Assembly (NCBI RefSeq): GCF_014873875.1
Contig: NZ_JADBEM010000001.1
Span: 1,178,001 to 1,242,000, forward strand
Reading direction: 5' to 3'
DNA length: 64,000 nucleotides
DNA from: Actinopolymorpha pittospori
GTDB taxonomy: Bacteria; Actinomycetota; Actinomycetes; Propionibacteriales; Actinopolymorphaceae
In this document: positions 1 to 9,719 of the stretch, piece after piece
Layout: every line of letters starts with the position of its first letter
Position numbering within the stretch: position 1 is the first letter of the stretch
Made by a program: the position numbers and the translations under genes
Notes under the pieces: generated by a model
What the model was told of the DNA's origin: nothing
The model's database searches: none
What the model saw: only the letters and a program-made list of their open reading frames with translations

Positions 1-147
1 GTCACCCGCATCCTCGATCGCCTGCAACGCTGCGAGTCGGTCACGGACCCAACCATCGTGGCCATCCAGTTGGCCGCTCTGCCACGTCTCAAAGTCAAAG
101 CAGCTCAAGAGCAGTTGGAGCACCCGCTGTGGCTTGACCGCGGGTAG
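1..147 (+). CDS. C-terminal end of an unrecognised protein (partial)
   Basis: An open frame enters from the left edge and runs 48 codons to a TAG stop at 145-147. The readable part is charged and probably helical (for example RILDRLQRC and VKAAQEQLEHPLW). No motif identifies a family, so no function is proposed. A 13-bp perfect hairpin about 100 bp downstream could end its transcript. The true start lies outside the window. Confidence 0.4.
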   Translation, partial: VTRILDRLQRCESVTDPTIVAIQLAALPRLKVKAAQEQLEHPLWLDRG

Positions 148-242
148 CGCCTTTACGCCGTAGCTGTGGACGACCGGGCCCTTGGTGGAGTCAGTCACCT
201 TGCGAGTGACGGTGAACCGGAAGCCGAGCGACGTCTGCGGTC

Positions 243-288
243 CGAGGTTGGTGGGATGGTCGCCTGCAGCAGGCACCCACCAACCTCG
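243..288. terminator. Long inverted repeat, possible terminator
   Basis: Two perfect 13-base arms, CGAGGTTGGTGGG at 243-255 and its complement at 276-288, enclose a 20-base loop. It lies between the partial gene ending at 147 and the MDR gene starting at 451. No T-run follows, which is common in high-GC actinomycetes. It may terminate the upstream gene or be an operator for the downstream one; the sequence does not decide. Confidence 0.4.
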
Positions 289-450
289 TTGTGCTCAGTG
301 CATTTCGTCAGATTGGCGGCATCGCCGTGTGTGAGGAGACGCACGCTTCAGGCGCATGTCAAGTTTCCGTGACGGCGTAACCTGAAGGCACCGGAGGAGC
401 GCATCTGGTGGCGGGTGTCCCTCCACGAGTGGCTACGAGGCGGCAGCTTC

Positions 451-1419
451 ATGACGCAGACGATCCCGGAGTCGTTTCTCGGCGTCGGTTACACGAGCCA
501 CCGCGCTGGGCTACCACTCGAGGCCGTGCGCTTTCACGTCCCTCAGCCGTCGGCCGACCAGGTTCTGATCCGCGTCGCCGCCTCGTCGCTCAATCCGCTG
601 GAGTACAAGCTGGCCGACCTCAATTTCATGGGACGGACGCCACCGGTCGCTCTCGGTCTTGACCTCGCTGGCGTGGTGATCGCCGTGGGCCATGCTGTGG
701 GTGGCGTAGACGTCGGCGACACGGTGACAGCCATGGCCGATTTGAACGGTGATGGCGGCTGGGTCGCAACCAGCGGCAACAAAGACGTAGGCGGCTACGC
801 TCTCGCACGCCAGTTCCTCACCGTTCACAAGCCAGCATCGCTGAGCTTCCGCGATGCGGCCGCGCTCCCCATGTGCTTCCTGTCGGCATTCGCAGGTCTT
901 TACCCGGCTGCCCAGGCCGGAGACACGGTCTATATCCCGGGCGGCGGGGGCGGTGTGGGGCACCTCGCCGTGCAGATGGCGGCGCGTGCCCTGGGGGCCG
1001 GATCGGTCATCAGCAGCGGCAGTACGCCGGAATCGATCGCGCTGGCCCGGCAGTCCGGAGCCCACCACGTTTTCGATTACAAGCGCGACGACATCCCCGC
1101 CGAGATCGCCAAGCTGACCGGGGGCCGGGGCGTTGACCTGGTCTTCGACGCCACCTACAGCGAGCACAGCTTTGTCGAGGCCGCGAAGACCGTCCGGCGG
1201 GGCGGCAGCTGGATCGTGCTCGGCGTCGGCCCTGGCAAGACGACACGATTGGCCGAAACGCGCAGCCCTGTGTCTACGATCCTCGCTGAGCGCGCCGCCA
1301 AGCACGTCAACGTCAATCTGCTGCGCTACTTCTCCGAACCTGCCACGCTCGACAGCGAGGCGCGCGCATTTCTCCAGCGCGGGATGGCACTGGCGATGGA
1401 GTGGGCGGAGCAAGGACTA
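451..1419 (+). pseudogene. MDR-family zinc-independent oxidoreductase, N-terminal 323 codons, interrupted by IS elements
   Basis: Medium-chain dehydrogenase/reductase of the quinone-oxidoreductase type (NAD(P)H-dependent reduction of a small carbonyl or quinone). The GroES-like part (SLNPLEYKLADL, GLDLAGVV) precedes a Rossmann segment with the glycine run GGGGGVGHLA near residue 171. The ATG at 451 fits the family start; an in-frame GTG at 415 would add twelve unlikely residues. The frame reaches CTA at 1417-1419 and then enters an IS630 element, ending after five foreign residues. The missing C-terminus lies intact at 4471-4647 beyond two insertion sequences. Removing both elements rejoins the frame at one TA target without change, giving a protein of about 381 residues. 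The insertions are therefore recent. Confidence 0.85.
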
Positions 1420-2601
1420 GTGTGTCGTAATTAAAAGTGCTTTACTTGGGGTTGTAGTTGTTGGCGACCAGCTTCACGTAGTCGCGGTCGAGCATGGCTA
1501 CTTTCTCAAGGATCTGATCGGCTGTCGCTGTCCACTCGAACGGCTCGGCGTCTTCGTTCCAGTGGTCGATGTAGTTCTCGATATGGCGGATCAGCTCGGC
1601 GAGGGATTTGAAGGAGCCGCGGCGGATGGATTGCCGGGTGATGATGCCGAACCATGTTTCGATCTGGTTGATCCAGGAGCTACCTTTCGGCGTGAAGTGG
1701 AACTTCACGTTGGGGTGTTTGGCCAGCCATTCGTTGACGTCGCCGTTGTTGTGAGTTTTGAGGTTGTCGAGGACTACGTGGATTTCTTGCTCTGCCGGGT
1801 ACCGTTTGACCAGTCGTTCCATGAAGCGTAGGAACTCTTTGGTCCGCTTTCGGTGGAAGGTTTGTCCGGTGATTTTTCCGGTGAGCACCTCAAGGGCGGC
1901 GAACAGGTTCGTGGTGCCGTGGCGGACGTAGTCGTGGGTGCGCTTCTCGGTCTTGTCGAAGCTGATCGGCAGTAGCGGCTGGGTCCGGTCCAGAGCCTGG
2001 ACCTGCGTCTTCTCGTCGAAGCTGAGCACCACCGCACCCTCGGGCGGATCGAGGTAAAGGCCTACGACGTCGACCACTTTGGTCGCGAACTCCGGGTCGG
2101 TGGAGGTCTTGAACGTGCCCTGCCGATGTGGCTTCAAGCCGTGCTCACGCCACAATTCGGCGACGAAGTTGTGCGAGACGCTGATACCTTCACGGCGTCT
2201 CAGATACTTGGCCATCTCATAGCTCGACCAGTGCGTCAGCCCCGTTTCTTTCGGCGGGCCGAGCTTCGTTAACGCCACAATCCGCGACCGCACCGAATCA
2301 GACACAGAACGAGGCCTGCCAGTCGACGTACGGTCCTCTAACCCCGCTACGCCGGCCTCTTCGAACCGGTCCACCCACTTATACACCGTCGGCTTCGACG
2401 CTCCGAAGCGCCTCGCAATATCCGCGGCACTCTCACCATCGAACCACGCCAGCACCATCTGTGCCCGCATCGACTCCGAGCCGTCGTACCCGACAGACAC
2501 AACCGACTCCAACTCGCTACGCCGCTCCTCCGTAAGCTGCTGCATACCAAAATTGTTTCACAAGCACCATTGAAAGTAAAGTGAATTCAATTACATGACA
2601 C
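1420..2601 (-). mobile_element. IS630-family insertion sequence (copy 1)
   Basis: The element is bounded by a TA target duplication (1418-1419 and 2602-2603). Its imperfect terminal inverted repeats begin GTGT, share GTAATT and CTTTACT, and enclose a single transposase gene on the minus strand. TA duplication is the IS630/Tc1-mariner hallmark. It sits inside the MDR gene and directly beside an IS1380-type element. Confidence 0.85.
1442..2545 (-). CDS. IS630-family DDE transposase
   Basis: A 367-residue transposase. An N-terminal helix-turn-helix region (ADIARRFGASKPTVYKWV near residue 40) binds the inverted repeats. The DDE/RNase H-like catalytic domain shows LSFDEKTQ, VLDNLKTH and NQIETWFG, with the expected acidic residues. 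Length is normal and the frame is uninterrupted, so the element may still be active. It is related to but clearly distinct from the second IS630 transposase at 36484-37584, so the two copies did not arise from one recent burst. Confidence 0.93.
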   Translation of the reverse strand: MQQLTEERRSELESVVSVGYDGSESMRAQMVLAWFDGESAADIARRFGASKPTVYKWVDRFEEAGVAGLEDRTSTGRPRSVSDSVRSRIVALTKLGPPKETGLTHWSSYEMAKYLRRREGISVSHNFVAELWREHGLKPHRQGTFKTSTDPEFATKVVDVVGLYLDPPEGAVVLSFDEKTQVQALDRTQPLLPISFDKTEKRTHDYVRHGTTNLFAALEVLTGKITGQTFHRKRTKEFLRFMERLVKRYPAEQEIHVVLDNLKTHNNGDVNEWLAKHPNVKFHFTPKGSSWINQIETWFGIITRQSIRRGSFKSLAELIRHIENYIDHWNEDAEPFEWTATADQILEKVAMLDRDYVKLVANNYNPK

Positions 2602-2605
2602 TAGT

Positions 2606-4466
2606 CCTCGAGCAAGCGTGTCGGCTGGGCTGGATGGCTGTTTTCATAGGCAAAGGCCTTATCTTGCTGGGTTAGCGCTCGCAACGCAGTCCGGCAAGAA
2701 AAGGCCTTTGTGGTGAAGAAGATATCGCATGTTCAGAGTCGGCGGAACGCGGCGCGTCGGCGGCGCAGGGTGGCGGCGCGTCAGGGGTTGGCGGGGCATT
2801 GGGGCGAACAGCGTTCCCCGATGTTGACGTCGGGGAAGGTGGCCTACGAGGTCGGCGGGAACCTCGACGCGACCTGTTTCGGCGGGATCGCCGCGGTGCA
2901 CCGGCTGGTGACCAAGCTGGGCCTGGTCGACCAGATCAACGACGGTCTGCACCTGTTGAAGGTGCACCTGCCCTACCACGAGTCCGACCATGTGCTGAAC
3001 CTGACCTACAACGTGATGTGTGGCGGCACCCGCCTGGAAGACATCGAACGACTCCGGCACGACACCGCCTACATGAACGCCTTAGGCGCGGACCTGATCC
3101 CAGACCCCACCACGGCCGGTGACTTCTGCCGCCGCTTCGCCGAGGACGACGTGGTGGAGTTGATGGAAGCGATCAACGCGGTACGCCCACAGTTGTGGAC
3201 GGGTCGGGGAGGCGACCTGCTCGCCCCGATCGCCTACATCGACGCCGACGGCACGATCGCCCCCACTTCCGGGCGCCGTAAGGCCGGCATGGACATGTCC
3301 TACAACCGGATCTGGGGATACGCGCCGCTGATCGTGTCGCTGGCCAACACCAAGGAAGTGCTCTACCTGGTCAACCGGCCAGGCAACGCACCCAGCCACC
3401 AAGACGCGGCAAGCTGGATCGACAAGGCCATCGACCTGGTCAGACCGCACGCCGATCGGGTGTGCCTTCGCGGTGACACCGACTTCTCCCTCACCGCCAA
3501 CTTCGACCGCTGGGCGAACAAGGTCGACTTCATCTTCGGCATGGACAACAACACCGCACTACGAGCCCGTGCCGAGGCGCTGGCCCAGACCTGCTGGACC
3601 CGGATGCGTCGAGACACCCCCGGCCAGAACGCCACCGGCCAGACCCGGGCTCGCCGGGACAACCACAAGCAGGCCATCGTGGCCGAACGCGGCTACCTCA
3701 ACCTGGAACTCAACTACGAAGACGTCGCCTGCTTCGACTACCAGCCCGGCAAGTGCGACCGCTCCTACCGGGTGGTCGCGCTGCGCAAGAACATCAGCCG
3801 CAGCCGCGGTGAGCAGGTGCTCATCGATGAGGTCCGCTACTTCTTCTACATCACCACCCGCACCGACCTGACAGCCGAACAGGTCGTGGCCTGCGCCAAC
3901 CAGCGCTGCGACCAGGAGAACATCATCGCAAGCCTCAAGTCCGGCGTCGGCGCACTGCGGGTGCCGCTGCACGACCTGGTCTCCAACTGGGCCTACATGG
4001 TCATCGCCGCGCTCGCCTGGAACATCAAGTCCTGGTTCGCGATGATGATGCACCGCAAAGCTGACCGCCGCGACTACATCCGCATGGAATTCCGGCGCTT
4101 CTTCAACACCATCATCCTCATCCCCGCCATAGTGACCCGCCGAGCCCGCGCCATCACCATCCGACTCATCGGCTACAACCCCGCCCTGGACCGGCTCTTC
4201 AGCGCCTGGAACACCACCGAACGAACCCGCTTCGGCTAACCCACAACCAGATGCCAACCCCGAACCGACCGCCGCGCAGCCGCGGCGGCAACCACACCTG
4301 CCCAGACACCAAAAACCAGCGCCGAACACCCCCACACAGCCCCCGACCAGGCCACTCCAACCCGCCACCGACACCTTCAGGCGCCCCACCGACATGCCCG
4401 ACACGACAGCCGACATGATCAAATCGCGTTCAGCCACCGACACGGAACCGACTCGCTTATTTGAGG
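2606..4466 (+). mobile_element. IS1380-family insertion sequence
   Basis: Imperfect terminal inverted repeats (about 17 of 21 positions) start with CCTCGAGCAAGCG on the left and match the complement of the right end, which finishes CGCTTATTTGAGG. ACTAGT occurs immediately outside both ends (2600-2605 and 4467-4472). This fits a 4-6 bp target duplication at the same CTAG used by the IS630 copy. Positions 4240-4466 inside the element are non-coding. Confidence 0.8.
2710..4239 (+). CDS. IS1380-family DDE transposase
   Basis: A 509-residue transposase with a GTG start at 2710. The IS1380 features are a basic N-terminus, the first catalytic Asp in YIDADGT, the second in CLRGDTDFS, and the Glu in CDQENIIASLKSG, followed by a C-terminal helical region. 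Length is normal for the family and no disruption is visible. It mobilises the element that, together with the adjacent IS630, breaks the MDR gene. Confidence 0.92.
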   Translation: MVKKISHVQSRRNAARRRRRVAARQGLAGHWGEQRSPMLTSGKVAYEVGGNLDATCFGGIAAVHRLVTKLGLVDQINDGLHLLKVHLPYHESDHVLNLTYNVMCGGTRLEDIERLRHDTAYMNALGADLIPDPTTAGDFCRRFAEDDVVELMEAINAVRPQLWTGRGGDLLAPIAYIDADGTIAPTSGRRKAGMDMSYNRIWGYAPLIVSLANTKEVLYLVNRPGNAPSHQDAASWIDKAIDLVRPHADRVCLRGDTDFSLTANFDRWANKVDFIFGMDNNTALRARAEALAQTCWTRMRRDTPGQNATGQTRARRDNHKQAIVAERGYLNLELNYEDVACFDYQPGKCDRSYRVVALRKNISRSRGEQVLIDEVRYFFYITTRTDLTAEQVVACANQRCDQENIIASLKSGVGALRVPLHDLVSNWAYMVIAALAWNIKSWFAMMMHRKADRRDYIRMEFRRFFNTIILIPAIVTRRARAITIRLIGYNPALDRLFSAWNTTERTRFG

Positions 4467-4470
4467 ACTA

Positions 4471-4647
4471 GTGGTCCCCCATATCAGCCAGACCATCGAC
4501 AGCACCGTCGAGGCAATCAACGCGGGACTGCAGTCGCTGAAGGCAGGCCACAGCGTCCTGGGCAAGGTTGCAGTGATCGTGGACCGCGACCTGGCCCTGG
4601 GCACTTCTTCTGCACCCTCACGACCGCGCCCCACTGGCCGCCCGTAA
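4471..4647 (+). pseudogene. C-terminal 58 codons of the interrupted MDR oxidoreductase
   Basis: Reading on from the CTA at 4468-4470 gives VVPHISQTIDSTVEAINAGL and a tail with the typical MDR ending (HSVLGKVAVIV), stopping at TAA 4645-4647. It is the exact continuation of the gene started at 451. It has no start signal of its own, so it should be silent or produce only a fragment. Confidence 0.85.
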
Positions 4648-4698
4648 GCGCCTTGGCAGCGTTCGTTGATGCCCAACGGGGTGGGCCTCCCCCGGCTG

Positions 4699-6105
4699 TC
4701 AGAGGGCGGGGTGTTGGTCGCGGACCGGGCTCAGTGTCTCCAGCAACGAAGCGACGTGCAGGATCGTCGACTCCGCGTACCAGGTGGCCGCCAGCTGCAC
4801 GCCGATTGGCATGCCGTCTCTGGTCGTGCCAAACCGCATGGACAGGGCAGGGAGTCCCGTCAGGCTGAACGGGACGGTCGTCGAGCTCACGTGGAAGGGG
4901 CCCACCGTCTGGCCGTCGAGAGTGAACTGCTCGAGCCCATGCACGTGCGCGGGGATCGTCGTCACCGGAAGCAGCAGCACGTCGTACTGGTGGAAGTACT
5001 CCGCGAAACCGTCCCGGAGCCGCTCGACGCCCTGCTCGGCCCGGACATAGTCCCCCACAGACGTGTCGGGTGTGGCGAGCAAGGTCTGGGAGTAGGTGAA
5101 CATCTGGTCCTCACGACCCGCAGTGGTCTCCCGGACGGCCGGCTTCATCTCCATGACGTGCTGCCGGGCGAAGAGATCGAGGGGGTTGTCCCGCTCGAGA
5201 GCCGGGATACCTACGGCCTCGACCCGAACCCCCGCCCCCTGCAGGGCGTCGGCGGCCTTCTGCACAGTTGCCGCGACCTCTGCGTTGACCGGACCGAGTC
5301 CTGAGTCGACCAGCCAGCCGAGGCGGACAGGCCGGTCCGGTGAGGCGCCCAGGCCGGCGTCGAACTCGCGCGGGACCACGGAGAAGCCGTCAGCGCCGTC
5401 AGGACCGGCCAGCAGTGGATACGCGAGTGCGAGGTCACGGACAGTGCGGGCCATGGGACCGGCGTGCCAGTCACGGCGCGGCTCCCGCGGCCAGAACCCC
5501 GTCATCGGGACCCGCCCGTGCGTCGGCTTGAGGGAGGCGATACCGGTGTCGGCCGCCGGCCCACGCACCGAGATGGACAGGTCGCTTCCGAGACCAAGCG
5601 GCGACATCCCAGCCGCGATGGCCGCGGACTCCCCGCCGCTCGAACCGCCGGAGGAGCGGTCGAGGTCCCAGGGGTTGTTCGTCTTGCCCGTCAAGAGGTT
5701 GTCGGACTCAACCCAGTACGAGAACTCCGGGAGATTGGTCTTCGCCAGAACGATCGCGCCGGCCCGCTTCAAGCGGGCCACGCTGGTGGCGTCCGTGTCC
5801 GGGACACGCCCCGCAAAGATCGGCGAGCCGCGCTGGGTGAGCACCCCGGCGGTGTCGAAGGCGTCCTTGACCGTGAAGGGCACACCATGAAGCGGCCCCA
5901 CCTGCGCACCCGCCGTGAGCTCCTCGTCCGCCGCCCTCGCGGCGGCCAGCGCACCGTCGGCGAGCGTGACGATGGCGTTGACCCGCGGATTGGTGGCCTC
6001 GATGCGGTCAACGTGCGCCTGCACCACCTCAACGGAGGAAACCTTTCCGGTGCAGATCAACTCAGCGAGTTCAGTCGCGTCCGAACGGATGAGGTCAGTA
6101 GTCAT
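4699..6105 (-). CDS. Amidase-signature family hydrolase
   Basis: A 468-residue amidase-signature enzyme that hydrolyses a carboxamide or related C-N bond in the cytoplasm; the substrate cannot be told. The Ser-cisSer-Lys triad is present: Lys in PFTVKDAF, the cis-Ser in the glycine/serine loop [11 protein letters not shown], and the nucleophile as the second Ser in [10 protein letters not shown]. That stretch usually reads DTGGSIR, so its glycines have changed while the Ser is kept. The ATG at 6105 follows AAGGAGGG at a good distance. It overlaps a 38-codon reading frame by ATGA, suggesting coupled translation. The upstream gene on this strand is a ruined haloalkane dehalogenase. Related enzymes include GatA-like and aryl-acylamidases; lone position argues against GatA. 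Confidence 0.88.
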   Translation of the reverse strand: MTTDLIRSDATELAELICTGKVSSVEVVQAHVDRIEATNPRVNAIVTLADGALAAARAADEELTAGAQVGPLHGVPFTVKDAFDTAGVLTQRGSPIFAGRVPDTDATSVARLKRAGAIVLAKTNLPEFSYWVESDNLLTGKTNNPWDLDRSSGGSSGGESAAIAAGMSPLGLGSDLSISVRGPAADTGIASLKPTHGRVPMTGFWPREPRRDWHAGPMARTVRDLALAYPLLAGPDGADGFSVVPREFDAGLGASPDRPVRLGWLVDSGLGPVNAEVAATVQKAADALQGAGVRVEAVGIPALERDNPLDLFARQHVMEMKPAVRETTAGREDQMFTYSQTLLATPDTSVGDYVRAEQGVERLRDGFAEYFHQYDVLLLPVTTIPAHVHGLEQFTLDGQTVGPFHVSSTTVPFSLTGLPALSMRFGTTRDGMPIGVQLAATWYAESTILHVASLLETLSPVRDQHPAL

Positions 6106-6218
6106 GATGATTCCCTCCTTAGACCGGTCTTTGGATCGCTCAAAGCGATGCACAGCAGGTCCACGGCGTCGCACAACTCACCAACCCTGCCCGCCATCTT
6201 GGTCATCCGCCTGGTCAT
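6102..6218 (-). CDS. Small ORF coupled to the amidase gene (38 aa)
   Basis: An ATG at 6218 preceded by GAGAGGGG opens a 38-codon frame. It ends in a TGA overlapping the amidase ATG (ATGA). The peptide is basic at its start ([12 protein letters not shown]) and carries two cysteines. No family is recognised. A good ribosome-binding site and the stop/start overlap support translation. Its role may only be to couple translation of the amidase. Confidence 0.4.
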   Translation of the reverse strand: MTRRMTKMAGRVGELCDAVDLLCIALSDPKTGLRRESS

Positions 6219-6241
6219 CGACACCCCTCTCCTGACCGCCG

Positions 6242-7132
6242 TCAGCCCGAGGCTCGCATCCAGTCGACGATGGCCCGGCCGATCTCGTCCGGCGAATCCT
6301 CTTGGACAAAGTGCTTCCCCGCGACCGTCACCTCAGCCTGAGCAGGCCACCCCCGGACGAAGTCGACCAACGCTCCACTGGCGAGGATCGCCCCGGGCTC
6401 CGCCTTGAGGAACAGCTTGGGTACATCGCTGGTCGCCAGCCAGTCCGCAGAGGCGGCCACGATCGCCTCCACGTCGGCGGGCTCGCCCTCGATGGGGATC
6501 TCCCGAGGCCACGTCAGTGTCGGTCGCCGCCCCTCGCCGGGCTCGGCGAACGGCCGCCGGTACGCCGCCATCTCCTCGTCGGAGAGGGTACGCAAGATCG
6601 CCTGCGGCAACAGTCGCTCGACGAAGAGGTTGTCTCGCAGGATCATCTCCTCGCCGGCCTCGGAACGCAGCGCCTCCAGGACTGGACGCGTGAACAGTCC
6701 ACTGATCGCGTCCCAGGTCCCAGGCCGCACGATCGCCTCCATGTACGCGATCCCCTTCACGGCCTCGCGGTGGCGGTTGGCCCAGTCGAACCCGAGGGCC
6801 GAGCCCCAGTCATGGACGACCAAAGGTGACCCGCTCGCGTACCTCCAGGGCGCCGAGCAGCGCGTCGAGGTAGCTGCGATGCTCGACAAAGCGATACGAA
6901 CCCGGGCCACTGTCAGGCAGCTTGTCCGAATCACCCATGCCGACCAGGTCGGGAGCGATGCAGCGGACCCCGTGGCTGCAGGTGCGGCAACACGTTGCGC
7001 CACAGAGTAGGACGAGGTGGGATTGCCATGCAGCAACACGATCGGGTCGCCCTCTCCGACCTCCACCTACGCCATCTCGCAGCCGAAGATCAGCCGCCGC
7101 TGCTTTTCGTACGGAAAGACCGCAGAGATCAT
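6242..7132 (-). pseudogene. Haloalkane dehalogenase (alpha/beta hydrolase), broken
   Basis: The remains of a DhaA/LinB-type haloalkane dehalogenase, which hydrolyses a carbon-halogen bond through an Asp nucleophile. The start lies at 7132 (MISAVFPYEK). After CEMA a TAC codon has become TAG. The oxyanion region LLHGNPTSSY is followed by one-base frameshifts. In other frames one can still read LWRNVLPHL, then RCIAPDLVGMGDSDKLP, then a shift at ACCTTTGG before the nucleophile motif VVHDWGSALGFDW. From there the frame is clean to the end and includes the catalytic His in AGKHFVQEDSP. One nonsense change plus about three indels is too many for a single sequencing slip, so this is called a pseudogene. 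Confidence 0.8.
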
Positions 7133-7448
7133 GGTCGCTTCGCCTTGGTTGTGGTACGACTCCTTCTCTCTAGTAGCCGAACATGATCTCTGCCCCCGTG
7201 ACAGACGTTGGACGCCAGTCATCACCGGGACCTTCTGCCCTGACCAGTCGCGATGGGGCGCCGACATCTCCTCCAACCAAGCCCTGAGAAGCGGCAAGCA
7301 CGGTGCGTATTCGCCTCGGATCAACTCAAATCGAGTGGTGCGTCCGCCCGACTGACCGCGGCCGGTGTAGTGCCCTTCCACAAGTGCCGGGCCACACCGG
7401 TCGCTACGCGGGCTAGCGTCCTCGCATAGTCATCGTCAGCTCGCACTC
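7133..7448. other. Intergenic region, no gene supported
   Basis: These 316 bases separate the dehalogenase remnant from the molybdenum hydroxylase operon. The dehalogenase frame stays open leftwards to 7381, but the peptide has no recognisable feature and looks incidental. A GAAGGCGAAGC-type stretch just before 7132 could have been the dehalogenase ribosome-binding site. No convincing terminator was seen for the operon arriving from the right... the operon ends at 7449 on this strand. Confidence 0.3.
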
Positions 7449-9719
7449 TCACCGCAGCTTGTCGAGGGTGATCGGCAGATCGAGCACACGTTTGCCGGTG
7501 GCGTGCCGCACGGCGTTGGCCACGGCGGCGGCAGCTCCGGTGATGCCGATCTCTCCGATCCCGAGCAGGCCGAGTGGCATTGTGGGGTCCGGCTCGTTCA
7601 GGTAGTGCACGTCGATGCGGGGGATGTCGGCGTGCACGGGCACGTGGTATTCGGCCAGGCTCGGATTCATGATCCGGCCGGTGCGGTGGTCGATCAGCGT
7701 CTGCTCCGAGAGCGCCATGCCGATACCCATGACGATTCCGCCGCGCAACTGGCTCGCAGCCGTGCGAGCGTTGATCACCGTGCCGACGTCGAACACGCCC
7801 AGCCAGCGCGACACCCGTACCTCTCCGGTGTCAGGGTCGACTCGGACCTCGCAGAACTGTGCCCCCGTTGCTGCCTTCACCCACCGCCGGTGGTCACGCA
7901 CTGTTCGGGCCAGGAAGCCCGGCATGGTCTCCTTGGACTTCGCCTCCACATGGCCGCGTCCGGCCGCGGCGAGGATCTCGGTGTAGGTCTGGCCGCCGCC
8001 TCGGTAGTAGAGCCCACCGTCGCGGGCTTCCACTTCCTCCAACTTGCGGCCCTTCAGAGGTGAGCCAGGTGTGCGGCGGGCCAGGGTGAGCACGGACTTT
8101 CTCAGTTTGGCGCAGGCGGCCAGCACGCCCGTAGCTACGCTCGCGGTCTGCACCGAGCCGATCGCGCCGGCACTCGGCGGAAGGTCGGAATCGCCGTACT
8201 CCACGCGTACGGATTCCAGCGGCACGCCCATCTCGTCGGCGGCGATCTGCGCCTGCGCGGTCGCCGCGCCCATGCCCATCTCGTGCAGGCCGCAACGCAC
8301 CACGACCATGCCGTCCGCGTCGAGCCGGACGGTGACAGTGGCGGGCATGCGCATCGAGGAGTGATGGGCGGTGGCCACACCCATGCCGACCAGCCACCGG
8401 CCGTCCCGCATCGCACCCGGCCTCGGGTCCCGCTCGCGCCAGCCGAACCGCTCGGCGCCCAGCGCGTACGCCTCCCGCAACATCCGGTGCGCGAACCTCT
8501 GGCCTCCCACCGGGCCGCGCTCGGGCTCGTTGACCATCCGCAGCTCGATCGGATCCATCCCCAGTTCCCACGCCAGCTCGTCCACGGCCGACTCCAGGGC
8601 GAAGTTGCCGATCGACTCACCAGGCGCTCGCATGAAGGTGTTGCTCAGCAGGTCGAGCTGGACGACGTTCTGGCGAAGGTGGATGTTCGGGGCCGCGTAC
8701 AGGTGACGGGAGACCTCGGTGATCTGTTCGGGCATGCCGCCCACCCGCGCCGTCCTGGACACGCTGGTGTGGATGAGCGCGGTCAGCCTTCCCTGCGCGT
8801 CCGCGCCCAGCGCGACCCGCTGCGTGCTGGCGGTCCGCCCGCCGACGGTGTGGTAGACGCCCTCACGGGTGAGCGCCAGCCGTACGGGGCGCCCGGTCGC
8901 CCGCGCGGCCAGCACCGCCAGCAGGGTCCCTGCCCAGGGCCGCCCTTTGCCGCCGAACCCGCCCCCGACGAACGGGGACAACACCCTGATCGCGTCCTCG
9001 GGCACCCCGAACCGCTGCGCCAGATGCTTGCGCAGCCATGGGATGTTCTGCGTGCCCTCGTGCAGAGTCAGGCGGTCTCCCTCCCACACGGCGGTCGTCG
9101 CGTGCGGCTCGATCGCGTTGTGGGTGTGCTGAGGGGTGGCGAACTCGAGGTCCACCACGAACGGCGCGGCGGCCAGCGCGGCCGCCGCGTCTCCCTTGTC
9201 TGCCCTGCCCGGGAGGATCAGATTGCCCTTCTCCGGGACCGCGTTGTGTACCTCGGCGGCGAAGTCCACCGCAGCGGGCGACTCCCGATACACCGGCGCC
9301 ACCAGCGACGCCGCGTACCTCGCGGCCTCCAGCGTCTCGGCGACCACCACCGCTACCGGCTGGCCGTTCCAGTGCACCTCGTCGGTGGCCAGGTAGTTCA
9401 CCGACGTACTCGAGACGACCGAGCTGATGTCGAGGAGGCTGACCTTGGGGGCGGGGTTCATGGCGGGCGCGTTCTCGTGGGTGAGGACCTCGATCACGCC
9501 CTGCACCGCACGGGCAGCGGCGGTGTCGATGGCGGTGATGCGGCCCCGCGCGATGTTGGCGTGCACGAGCGCGGCGTAGGCCAGGTCCGGGTAGGGGTGT
9601 TCAGCGGCGAAGCGGGCCTGGCCGGTGGTCTTGGCCGGCCCGTCGAGCCGGTCGACGGCGCGGCCGACGTACTTGGTGGCGCCGGTCGTGCGCTCGGTCT
9701 CGGCCTCTTTGATGCTCAT
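7449..9719 (-). CDS. Molybdopterin-binding subunit of a xanthine-dehydrogenase-family enzyme (PaoC-like)
   Basis: The 756-residue catalytic subunit of a molybdenum hydroxylase. It binds molybdenum cofactor and oxidises an aldehyde or N-heterocycle with water-derived oxygen. Visible features are the N-terminal a/b hammerhead region ([12 protein letters not shown]), the glycine loop [15 protein letters not shown], the cofactor contacts near [11 protein letters not shown], and the catalytic Glu in [10 protein letters not shown] near residue 723. It is the last gene of a minus-strand operon, and its ATG overlaps the TGA of the FAD-subunit gene by four bases. The three-gene order (2Fe-2S, FAD, Mo) matches E. 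coli paoABC (yagTSR), a periplasmic aldehyde oxidoreductase. No Tat signal is obvious here, so location and substrate remain open. Confidence 0.9.
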   Translation of the reverse strand: MSIKEAETERTTGATKYVGRAVDRLDGPAKTTGQARFAAEHPYPDLAYAALVHANIARGRITAIDTAAARAVQGVIEVLTHENAPAMNPAPKVSLLDISSVVSSTSVNYLATDEVHWNGQPVAVVVAETLEAARYAASLVAPVYRESPAAVDFAAEVHNAVPEKGNLILPGRADKGDAAAALAAAPFVVDLEFATPQHTHNAIEPHATTAVWEGDRLTLHEGTQNIPWLRKHLAQRFGVPEDAIRVLSPFVGGGFGGKGRPWAGTLLAVLAARATGRPVRLALTREGVYHTVGGRTASTQRVALGADAQGRLTALIHTSVSRTARVGGMPEQITEVSRHLYAAPNIHLRQNVVQLDLLSNTFMRAPGESIGNFALESAVDELAWELGMDPIELRMVNEPERGPVGGQRFAHRMLREAYALGAERFGWRERDPRPGAMRDGRWLVGMGVATAHHSSMRMPATVTVRLDADGMVVVRCGLHEMGMGAATAQAQIAADEMGVPLESVRVEYGDSDLPPSAGAIGSVQTASVATGVLAACAKLRKSVLTLARRTPGSPLKGRKLEEVEARDGGLYYRGGGQTYTEILAAAGRGHVEAKSKETMPGFLARTVRDHRRWVKAATGAQFCEVRVDPDTGEVRVSRWLGVFDVGTVINARTAASQLRGGIVMGIGMALSEQTLIDHRTGRIMNPSLAEYHVPVHADIPRIDVHYLNEPDPTMPLGLLGIGEIGITGAAAAVANAVRHATGKRVLDLPITLDKLR

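Noticed and set aside
7067..7381. Frame continuing upstream of the dehalogenase remnant
   Set aside because: No motif, no clear start signal, and the real dehalogenase start at 7132 lies within it.
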